Below are positions 25,150 through 32,230 of a DNA stretch of 64,000 bases, piece after piece; positions within the stretch are counted from its first letter, which is position 1, and the number at the start of each line of letters is the position of its first letter. The notes beneath the pieces are model-generated. The model had not been told where the DNA came from. It ran no database searches and saw only the letters and a program-made list of their open reading frames with translations. The stretch is taken from positions 62,001 through 126,000 of the forward strand of contig NZ_JBEGIK010000001.1 in NCBI RefSeq assembly GCF_040675855.1. The letters run 5' to 3'. Origin of the DNA: Microbacterium sp. LWH3-1.2. GTDB lineage: Bacteria > Actinomycetota > Actinomycetes > Actinomycetales > Microbacteriaceae. The translations under genes were made by a program, and so were the position numbers.

Positions 25150-27183
25150 TCAGATCACCAGGCGGCACTCCCGGATCTGGGTGTTGCCGTTGGTGTCGAC
25201 ATAGACCTGGTGCCTGCCAACGGAGTATGTACCCGCGGCGTTGTTGTCGATGGTGAAGGTGGCGGTGCGGTCCTTGCTTATGCCATCGGTCCGCGTCTCG
25301 GTGACGGTGATTGTGAGCTCGTTCTGATTGCCGCTTCCCTTCGTCACGAATGCTGCCGCGCTCACGTCCTTTACCGGCGCCGGATCCTGGAAGAGCATCG
25401 AGTCGATGTAGCGGGCGCCTGACGACCGCCATTTCGTCTCCACGAACTGCTGGATCGTCGAAGTGTCGACATCCTCGTGTACTTCGTTCGCGTAGTGATT
25501 GAGCAGGATCTCGAAGGTCGCTGCGTTGGAATCTCCCCTGTTGCGGTCAGAGATGAAGGTCTGTGACTCAACGCTTCCTTCGGCGTTGCTGCCGTTGTAA
25601 CGCGCGAAGTAGTTGGCTCCGGTAAGGAGTCGACGGTCATATGAGCCGAACAGATCGAGGCCCTGATTCCACGCGATCTCGTTGGTATATCCGAACCCGC
25701 GCAACCCCATGATGGCGTGCGTCTGATCGCGATTGGACTCCTGACTTTCACCCGTGGGGTATGTGTAATTGGGAAGCGCGCCCATCGACAGCGTGTCAGG
25801 GACGACGTCGCCGCGGAGATATTGCTCGATCGCGCGATTGAAAATGTCGCGATCATCGAGATACGTGCCGATCGCCATATTCGCGGAGCCGATCAGCGAG
25901 TCCCAGTTACCGTTGGCCTGCGGGTAATAGTCCCCGATGATCCGGTACCAGACGTTGCGGACCATCGAGTCGAACTGCTTCATGTCAGCGTCCGACCACT
26001 TGTCTGCCTCGGGCACCGACGTGTCGTTGTTGTAGACGTGCTTGAGGATCTCGGCTGCGTTCAGATAGCCGGGCGCTGCCATCCCGAGGATCAGCTTGGA
26101 GTCGTTGTTGACCACGTCCTGGAGCGTGTAGGACCACCCGTTCAGTACCTCGATGGCCTTTTTGGCGTTGGCGATGTCGCCATCGAAGAACCAGCGGAGC
26201 GCGTTGTAGTGCGCGACAGTCGAGTCGCCCTCGAACTGGCTGGCTCCGATGCTTGGGTTGTTGTACGGACCGCGCTCGACGATGGGGAAGTACCCGCCGG
26301 GCCGCGCGTAGGTGCTGGAGGACTGGTTGGCGGCAAGGAGCGCGGCGTATCCCTTCGCCCAGACCGAGTCGGGCTGGTGGCGGTACTCCTTCATCTTCTC
26401 GAGGTCGTCCATCGTGTAGAAGATTCCGGGGTGCTCGAAGGAGGTCGTCTTGCGGGGCATCTCGGATGCGGGAGTGAACTCGTCGTCAATCGCCCTGACT
26501 TCGAAGTAGTCCAGGTTCGGGCCGTCGTAAACCCCCTGCCCGGGTGGGGCCTGGATCGAGAGGAGGAGCGTGTTCTCCCCCGCGTCGAGTTTCACGTTCA
26601 TGTAGTTGTTGTTCCATGCGGTGTTCTGCCCGACCGTAGCGGCGGTCTGCAGCACTCCCGGCGACGCGGAGTCGTTGTACCCGGACACACTGAAGATCAT
26701 CCATCCGGCCCAGCCGTCGTTGCTGGTGAAGGAGGAGCTATTGATGTTCACGCGCATGTTCCGCTCATCACGGACGTTGCGGCTGCCGTTCCACTTGGTG
26801 GCCGGGTTGTTGTATACGAAATGAAGTTCGTAGTTGCCGGCCTTGGGAGCATGTATCGTCCACTTGGCGCCATCCTGACCCGCCGGGATGGTATTCCGCC
26901 ACGCCGTAGACGTTGCGTAGTCGGCTACCGGATCACTGAAGTCGAGGAAGCCCGATCCGGAATAGCCGGTCAGTGGTGAGGAGAGGTCTGCCGGCTGATC
27001 TCCGATGGTGGAGCTGAGATGAACGTTGCCGATTGCGGAATAGCCTTCCTCCGCTTCGTACCTGGCGATGAACGGGGACTCGTCGGCGTTGGCAGACGCG
27101 GCTGTGGCGGCCTGCGGGAGGAGGGAGGCAGCGAGTGCACCGATAACGAGCATCGCGCCCCGCCGGAGTGTTCTTTGAGTCAC
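25150..27183 (-). CDS. Secreted polysaccharide lyase (alginate-lyase/PL38-like) with CBM35-like module
   Basis: 677-aa exported enzyme. Signal peptide ~1-29 (LPQAATAAS). A CBM35/CBM6-like beta-sandwich (~35-235) starts FIARYEAEEGYSAIG and ends GVYDGPNLDYFEVRA. The lyase domain (~245-600) begins FEHPGIFYTMDDLEKM and has QANGNWDSLIGSANMAIG (~422) and ESNRDQTHAIMGLRGFG (~480), the same Asn and RDQxH positions as the large lyase. A short Ig-like C-terminus follows. The gene is visibly richer in A/T at third positions than its neighbours. Promoter and operator D lie upstream. The two lyases share the fold but little sequence, so they likely cut different linkages or chain lengths. Confidence 0.82.
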   Translation of the reverse strand: MTQRTLRRGAMLVIGALAASLLPQAATAASANADESPFIARYEAEEGYSAIGNVHLSSTIGDQPADLSSPLTGYSGSGFLDFSDPVADYATSTAWRNTIPAGQDGAKWTIHAPKAGNYELHFVYNNPATKWNGSRNVRDERNMRVNINSSSFTSNDGWAGWMIFSVSGYNDSASPGVLQTAATVGQNTAWNNNYMNVKLDAGENTLLLSIQAPPGQGVYDGPNLDYFEVRAIDDEFTPASEMPRKTTSFEHPGIFYTMDDLEKMKEYRHQPDSVWAKGYAALLAANQSSSTYARPGGYFPIVERGPYNNPSIGASQFEGDSTVAHYNALRWFFDGDIANAKKAIEVLNGWSYTLQDVVNNDSKLILGMAAPGYLNAAEILKHVYNNDTSVPEADKWSDADMKQFDSMVRNVWYRIIGDYYPQANGNWDSLIGSANMAIGTYLDDRDIFNRAIEQYLRGDVVPDTLSMGALPNYTYPTGESQESNRDQTHAIMGLRGFGYTNEIAWNQGLDLFGSYDRRLLTGANYFARYNGSNAEGSVESQTFISDRNRGDSNAATFEILLNHYANEVHEDVDTSTIQQFVETKWRSSGARYIDSMLFQDPAPVKDVSAAAFVTKGSGNQNELTITVTETRTDGISKDRTATFTIDNNAAGTYSVGRHQVYVDTNGNTQIRECRLVI

Positions 27184-27300
27184 GTATCTTCCTTCGTCGA
27201 AGCGAGTCGGTCATCAACGACCAACCCGTGCCCAGCAACTCCGAGGCCGGTCCCGCAGCAGCGATGTCGCAGCGTCTCGACGCGGCGACTTCGAGATGCG

Positions 27301-27323
27301 TTCCGTTTCGGAATGCGTTTTCC
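27301..27323. promoter_or_regulatory. LacI-type operator D at the second lyase promoter
   Basis: GGAATGCGTTTTCC (27310-27323), matching the block consensus, is immediately preceded by TTCCGTTTCGGAA (27301-27313), itself palindromic. Both lie at or just downstream of the predicted transcription start of the minus-strand lyase. Confidence 0.65.
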
Positions 27324-27326
27324 GTT

Positions 27327-27355
27327 AACGTATGCATGGCCTGAGCGACTGTCAA
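27327..27355 (-). promoter_or_regulatory. Promoter of the second lyase gene
   Basis: On the minus strand: TTGACA (27355-27350), a consensus -35, then a 17-nt spacer and TACGTT (27332-27327). Confidence 0.65.
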
Positions 27356-27733
27356 GCGCTCCATCTCGCCGCTGGCTCAGACGTCCGGTGGAGGAGTCGG
27401 CCGTCGGGGCGTCGCCACGTGGTCGACACCGGCGCCCGCTCGATGGAGATGGTCACCGCGAGCACGGCGGAGAAGCCCGCCGACCTCGCCGAGGAGCGCG
27501 CGACGGCGACGAGCGGTGCGGCGTCGGTCCACAGCGTGGCGAGAAGGCCTCCGGTCACCATCGCGGCCGTTTCCGGCGATCTCTGCGGCCAGGGAGAGGA
27601 CGATCCCTCCTCCGTGTGTCAGAGGAGGAAAGCACCAGGGCGGGTACCGCCGACGCGACGGCGCGGCATCCGCCCCTCGCCGAACGGATACCGCGCCTCT
27701 GCGCCTTTGAGGGGCGCCTTGCAAGGGTACGCG

Positions 27734-27790
27734 GCGAGAATTTCTCGCCCAAAGGGGTTGACTTTGCCCACCCCCGCCGTTTAGTCGTGC
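27734..27790 (+). promoter_or_regulatory. Orphan palindrome plus promoter-like sequence
   Basis: GGCGAGAATTTCTCGCC (27734-27750) has perfect 8-bp arms around one base. TTGACT begins about 9 nt further on, with TTAGTC 17 nt after it. No plus-strand gene follows, so the site may belong to a lost gene or act as a terminator for the minus-strand DUF3467 gene. Confidence 0.4.
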
Positions 27791-27820
27791 ACGGCTCAGG
27801 GGTCGTACGCGAGGACCGCG

Positions 27821-28141
27821 TCAGTCGCCGAGTGGAGGCTCCTGGGGGTTGCGACGGCCCGTCTCGCGCTCCCAGAACTCGAGCTGCTGGGTCAGTGCCT
27901 TGGCGAGTTCGAATACTTGGTCCGGCGGGATGCGGATGCGGCTCACGACGCGGGCCGGTACGACCGTGTGGCGTTGACCGGTCTCGGCGTCGACCTGCTC
28001 GCGGGGCGGCTGCGCGAGGGTGAGGAAGTCCATCACGAACACGGTCGGCGTGTGCCACACGTTGGCGAAGTCGGCATAATTGCCGCCGATGAGCTCGGGC
28101 GGGAGGTCGATCTCGAACTGCTGCGATGTGTCGTCGGCCAT
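27821..28141 (-). CDS. DUF3467 domain protein
   Basis: 106-aa small cytoplasmic protein. The family core is NYADFANVWHTPTVFVMDFL (~20-40), VPARVVSRIRIPPDQVFELAKAL (~61-83) and LEFWERETGRR. No function is established. ATG 28141 follows AGGAGCCCGC. It lies 103 nt downstream of the nuclease/helicase stop on the same strand and could be its distal partner. Confidence 0.8.
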   Translation of the reverse strand: MADDTSQQFEIDLPPELIGGNYADFANVWHTPTVFVMDFLTLAQPPREQVDAETGQRHTVVPARVVSRIRIPPDQVFELAKALTQQLEFWERETGRRNPQEPPLGD

Positions 28142-28244
28142 GCGGGCTCCTGTTCGGCAGGCGTCTCGTCCCTGACCGGTGCGAGACGCTCGGGGGCTGT
28201 CGTGTGCGACGAATTCGACTGTGAGCGCGAGTCTACGCGGGGCC

Positions 28245-31200
28245 TCAGCCGCGGCCGACGAGCCGCGCGAATCCGCTCAATCGCGCCACGCCTTCCGGGG
28301 TGTACGGCAGGTCGTCGAGAAGGCCGGGCGAGTAGACCACGAACGCCGTGTGCATCGCGCGCGAGATCGCGACGTTGAGGCGGTTGCGCAGCAGCAGGAA
28401 CTCGAGGCCGCGCGGCGCGTCGCGCCCGCTGGAGGCCGCCAGCGAGACGATGGCGACGGCCGCCTCCTTGCCCTGGAACTTGTCGACCGTGCCGACGGGC
28501 ACGTCGGGGAACCCCGCCGCGGCGAGGGCGGCCTCGACGGCGACCTGCTGCGCGTTGTACGGCGTGACGACGATGAGATCCTGCTGCGCGAGCGGCCGCG
28601 GCGGCAACGCGACCGATGATCCGTCGGTGTCGTCGGTGGCGGCATCCGTCCACTCACGACCGATGAGGTCGGTGACCAGACGCGCGACCTCCGCGGCCTC
28701 CTCGAGGGACTGCGTGGCGTTGCCGTGGTGGCGGAGCGGGATCGGGACGAGGCCCGCGGCCACGCCGTCGATGCGGCGGAGCGCCGTCGAGGGGTGGGCC
28801 TCGAGCTGACCGCGGTACGACAGCGTCGACACGGGCGCCGCGACCTCGGGTCGCATGCGCCGGGTCTCGGCGAGGAAGTAGCCGTACTCGTGCGGGATGA
28901 CGTCGGCGCCGTCCATGACCCAGCCGAGCGCGGACGTGTCGACGGGCGCGGGGTGCGTTCCCTGGCTGACCTGCGGCAGCTGCTGCGGGTCGCCGAGCAG
29001 CAGCAGTCGCGGCGCGGCGAGCGACACGGCGATCGTCGAGGCGAGCGAGAACTGGCCCGCCTCGTCGACGACGAGGAGATCGAGGCTGCCGCGCGGGACG
29101 CGGCCCTCGTGACTGAAGTCCCACGCGGTGCCGCCGATGACGTAGCCGGATGCCTCGTGCTCGGCCGTGAACGCCGCCACGCCGTTCTTCGGCAGCACGG
29201 TGAACGAGTGGTCGGCCGCCGTGTCCTTCGGGGCCTTGGCCACCTGCGACGCCGGCACGCCTGCGGCGATGACGCGGTCGAGGAGGTGCTCGATCGTCGT
29301 GTGTCCCTGGGCGACGACGCCCACCTTGTACCCGTGGTCGCGCACCAGCCGCGCGATCACGTGGGATCCGACGTAGGTCTTGCCGGTGCCGGGAGGACCC
29401 TGTACGGCAAGGTAGCTGCGGTCGAGGTCGCGCACGGCACGCGAGATCGCCTCGACGGCGTCCTCCCCCACGGCGGGCAGCGAGCCCGACAGAGTACGTG
29501 GCGGCCGACGGCGCAGGATGTCGGTGGCCGGGTCGGCCGGAAGGTCTGGCGCGGCAGCGATGACGGCGTCCGCCCAGGCGTCGATCGCCTTCTGCTGGTT
29601 GCCTGCTGCGGGCGGCGCCTGCGGCGTGAGCGCGAGGGGCAGCTCGCTCCACGTCACGCCGTCCACGGCGGTCTCTTCGATCACGGCGCCGTCGTCGAGG
29701 ACCTCGAGCACCGTGACGGCGCGGTGAGCGTGGATCCAGCGTGGCGAGGCCGCGAAGGGGAACGGCGCCGGCAGCTCGTAGAGCGCGAACGGATTCGTGC
29801 CCTCGCTGATGCGGGTGCCGGGGGCAAGATCGCCCCGCAGCTCGACGATGCGCCGCTCGCCCCCCTTGCCGCTCTCCAGGAAGTGCCAGTCCTCGCGCAC
29901 GCGGCTGCGCGCGGGGTCGATCGCGACGACGTCGCGCGTCTCGTCCCACAGCGAGACGGGCTCGCGCAGCCGCAGGAAATGCGTCGCCCAGAACGACTTT
30001 GCCTCGCGGGGGTAGTAGTCGATCGCGGCCGCGCCGAGCCGCAGGGAGCGGACCTCGACGGAGTCCTCGGGGTGATCGAGCGCGAGCGCGTCGAGCAGCG
30101 TCGCGCGCGGCGACGGCTCGTACGCGCGCTCGTCGGGCTCGGGGTTCGGCGAGGGGACGAGCGCCGCTTCGCGTGCGCGGTCGACGAGCCAGTCGCGCAG
30201 GCGCCGTGTCGACACGCAGTCGTATCGGTTGTAATCGGCGAGGTCGTCGAGCACGAGGGAAGCCTCGGCCTCGGCGCCGTCGGCCTGGAGCGCACGCGCC
30301 TCGACATAGCGCACGATCGAGTCGTCGCCCTTCTGCACGTCGCTCGTGCGCACCTCGTCGCCCATGTAGAGCGGCTCGAGCTTCTTGATCGAGTACGAGC
30401 GGGAGCCGACGCGCAGCGCCCGGCGCACGATCGGGTACAGGTCGACGAACACGCCGTCGCGCAAGAGGCGATCGACATCGGCCTCCCGCACGCCGTGGCG
30501 CGCGGCCATGGCGAGGAGGTGCGTCGGCTCGTAGGGGGCGTAGTGGTAGATGTGCATGCCGGGGAACTGCTGCCGCCGCAGGTTCACGATGTCGAGGAAC
30601 GCCTCGAGCGCGCGCTTCTCCTCGGCGAACGAGTGCGCCCACAGGGCGGTGTACCGCTCTCGGGCGTCGACCCAGCCGAAGAGGTAGTCGATGCCCCACT
30701 GGGTCGGCTCACCCGGAACCGGCGGCTCGGTGTACAGCGGGTCGCCCTCGAAGTCGAAGAACAGGTCGCCGTGATCGGGCCGCGGGAGCGCGCCGAGTGC
30801 CTTGGGCGCGACGACCTCGAACACCGGGATCGGCGGTGCCGGCGCCGACGCGGGCGCTTCGAGCACCGCGGCCACCGTCGCCTGGGCGAGGGACGCGCCG
30901 TCCGTGGCGATCACGCTCTCGGCCACCACGATCTCGTGCGGCGGGCGCTTCGGCGCGATGAGCGGCGGCGTGCCCGCCGGGCTTTCGAGCTGCAGACGCG
31001 CCTGTGTTCGCAACGATGCGAACACATCGGGGTTCATACCCGCCGGCCCGCTCGGTGCCCCCGCGAGCTGTTCGATCGTCTCGACGCCGGCGGCGCGCAG
31101 CCGCTCGCGCTGCACCGGGCGCATGCCCGCCACGAGGAGCAGGTCACGGGATGCCACGACCTCGGCGTCGCATGTCGCGCAGCGCCCGCACGCCACGACG

Positions 31201-31874
31201 CCGAGCTCGCCGCGCGGATCACCCCACGCGATCGGCGCGCCCGCGGCACCGAGGTCGAGGCGGCGGTCGGCGATGAGGTCCGCCAGCCGCTCACGGCGCA
31301 GTCCGAACACGGGCAGCAGGTCGTCCACCTCGTGCTCGCTGACGCTGCCGTCGCCGAGCAGCAGCTGCACGCGGTCCGAACGCGCAACCCCGAGGCGGTC
31401 GAGCTGGTCGACGTATGCCGCCAGCTGCATGAGCGCGGTCACCCGTGCGTGCCGCGCGAGCTTGGTGTCCTGCACGAGCCAGCGGCCGGCTTCGTCGCGC
31501 ACGAGGAAGTCCGCGAAACCGACGAACGAGGCGGTCGAGAACGCGGCCTGGTAGACGACCTCGGCGTCCGACGCGAGGGCCGCATTCGTCCGTTCGACCG
31601 CATACGCGAGGGCCGCAGCATCCGACGAGCGCGTCTCGGGGATCTCGACCATCCGATCGCCGAAGCGCTCGATGTAGTCCGCGAGCACCCGGCGCTCGTG
31701 CGCCGTGCCCAGGCGCCCGGCGCGCTCGAGGGTGAGGTCTTCGGGATCCTCGACCGCGGCCACACGCCTGAGCCGCGCATCGATCGCGCGCAGCCATGCG
31801 AACTCGCACTCAGCCGCGGTCTTCAGATCGCTCGCGCTCCAGACGATCCGTCCTTCGTCCTCGATGTATCGCAT
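28245..31874 (-). CDS. TM0106-family RecB-like nuclease fused to superfamily 1 helicase
   Basis: 1209-aa DNA/RNA-processing enzyme. The N-terminal Cas4/RecB-like nuclease has a Cys in TAAECEFAWL (~23) and the cluster ACGRCATCD (~228), which fits an Fe-S site. An RNase H-like (RNase_H_2) region has LFFDFEGDPLY (~370), IYHYAPYEPTHLLAM and RYDCVSTRRLRDWL. The C-terminal DNA2/NAM7-type helicase has Walker A VQGPPGTGKTYVGS (~824), Walker B LLVVDEAGQFSLAS (~932), VGTVDKFQGKEA and RNRLNVAISRAM. ATG 31874 is chosen: an in-frame extension upstream consists only of 13-aa translations of the 39-bp DNA repeat. Likely role is repair or replication-intermediate processing. Confidence 0.88.
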   Translation of the reverse strand: MRYIEDEGRIVWSASDLKTAAECEFAWLRAIDARLRRVAAVEDPEDLTLERAGRLGTAHERRVLADYIERFGDRMVEIPETRSSDAAALAYAVERTNAALASDAEVVYQAAFSTASFVGFADFLVRDEAGRWLVQDTKLARHARVTALMQLAAYVDQLDRLGVARSDRVQLLLGDGSVSEHEVDDLLPVFGLRRERLADLIADRRLDLGAAGAPIAWGDPRGELGVVACGRCATCDAEVVASRDLLLVAGMRPVQRERLRAAGVETIEQLAGAPSGPAGMNPDVFASLRTQARLQLESPAGTPPLIAPKRPPHEIVVAESVIATDGASLAQATVAAVLEAPASAPAPPIPVFEVVAPKALGALPRPDHGDLFFDFEGDPLYTEPPVPGEPTQWGIDYLFGWVDARERYTALWAHSFAEEKRALEAFLDIVNLRRQQFPGMHIYHYAPYEPTHLLAMAARHGVREADVDRLLRDGVFVDLYPIVRRALRVGSRSYSIKKLEPLYMGDEVRTSDVQKGDDSIVRYVEARALQADGAEAEASLVLDDLADYNRYDCVSTRRLRDWLVDRAREAALVPSPNPEPDERAYEPSPRATLLDALALDHPEDSVEVRSLRLGAAAIDYYPREAKSFWATHFLRLREPVSLWDETRDVVAIDPARSRVREDWHFLESGKGGERRIVELRGDLAPGTRISEGTNPFALYELPAPFPFAASPRWIHAHRAVTVLEVLDDGAVIEETAVDGVTWSELPLALTPQAPPAAGNQQKAIDAWADAVIAAAPDLPADPATDILRRRPPRTLSGSLPAVGEDAVEAISRAVRDLDRSYLAVQGPPGTGKTYVGSHVIARLVRDHGYKVGVVAQGHTTIEHLLDRVIAAGVPASQVAKAPKDTAADHSFTVLPKNGVAAFTAEHEASGYVIGGTAWDFSHEGRVPRGSLDLLVVDEAGQFSLASTIAVSLAAPRLLLLGDPQQLPQVSQGTHPAPVDTSALGWVMDGADVIPHEYGYFLAETRRMRPEVAAPVSTLSYRGQLEAHPSTALRRIDGVAAGLVPIPLRHHGNATQSLEEAAEVARLVTDLIGREWTDAATDDTDGSSVALPPRPLAQQDLIVVTPYNAQQVAVEAALAAAGFPDVPVGTVDKFQGKEAAVAIVSLAASSGRDAPRGLEFLLLRNRLNVAISRAMHTAFVVYSPGLLDDLPYTPEGVARLSGFARLVGRG

Positions 31875-31950
31875 ACCCCGCCCTTCTCGAACGACGATAG
31901 CCGCGGCATCCGACACCTCCCCCCTCCGTTCGCCGCCCGCCCGCCCGCGC

Positions 31951-32100
31951 ACGTCATTCCCGGCGAGTCGCCAGAATTCACAAACGCGCACGTCATTCCC
32001 GGCGAGTCGCCAGAATTCGCGAACGCGCACGTCATTCCCGGCGAGTCGCCAGAATTCGCAAACGCGCACGTCATTCCCGGCGAGTCGCCAATACCGACCG
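31951..32100. repeat. 39-bp tandem repeat with palindromic core, 3 full copies plus a partial fourth
   Basis: Copies start at 31951, 31990, 32029 and 32068. Each begins ACGTCATTCCCGGCGAGTCG and carries the core GGCGAGTCGCC followed by AGAATTC; the fourth diverges after the core. Copies differ at two or three positions only. Period 39 is a multiple of 3, which keeps reading frames open on both strands. Confidence 0.95.
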
Positions 32101-32131
32101 GTGCCCGACGCGGCGGTCCGCCTCGAGGCGT

Positions 32132-32190
32132 TCTGGCGAGTCGCCAGATTGCGGGCAAGCGCGCCCTGCGTTCTGGCGAGTCGCCAGAAC
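32132..32190. repeat. Two further copies of the same palindrome with longer arms
   Basis: TCTGGCGAGTCGCCAGA (32132-32148) and GTTCTGGCGA-G-TCGCCAGAAC (32170-32190, perfect 10-bp arms). They share the GGCGAGTCGCC core with the tandem array but not its flanks, and are 39 bp apart (TTCTGG starting at 32131 vs 32171 is 40). Confidence 0.9.
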
Positions 32191-32230
32191 GCACCGATCG
32201 GCGAGGCAGGGCACCTGACAGACTGAACCC

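Larger units (their letters stand above)
27184..27820. other. Intergenic region at the right border of the polysaccharide block
   Basis: 637 bp. The left 170 bp hold the lyase 5' UTR, operator D and promoter. 27360-27720 shows no convincing gene; a minus-strand frame at 27352-27561 (GGLLATLWTDAAPLVAVAR) looks like a scrap of a membrane transporter. 27734-27790 holds an orphan palindrome and promoter-like sequence listed separately. Confidence 0.6.
31875..32230. other. Divergent intergenic region filled by repeats
   Basis: 356 bp between the nuclease/helicase and nadE starts. About two thirds is the repeat array and two further palindromes described separately; only ~70 bp next to the helicase and ~40 bp next to nadE are free of them. 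Confidence 0.8.

Noticed and set aside
27352..27561. Minus-strand frame resembling an MFS transporter fragment
   Set aside because: Only one hydrophobic stretch (GGLLATLWTDAAPLVAVAR) and no continuation on either side; too weak to call a pseudogene.
10840..27820. Flanking att sites or integrase for the polysaccharide block
   Set aside because: No integrase, tRNA or direct repeat was visible at either border, so the block is not called an integrative element.
31875..32069. N-terminal extension of the nuclease/helicase through the repeats
   Set aside because: The frame is open only because the 39-bp period is a multiple of three; the peptide is a 13-aa repetition and the family begins at the ATG at 31874.
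31951..32100. 39-bp repeats as a CRISPR array
   Set aside because: The whole 39-bp unit is repeated, with no unique spacers, and no cas gene is near; the Cas4-like nuclease domain belongs to the TM0106 helicase.
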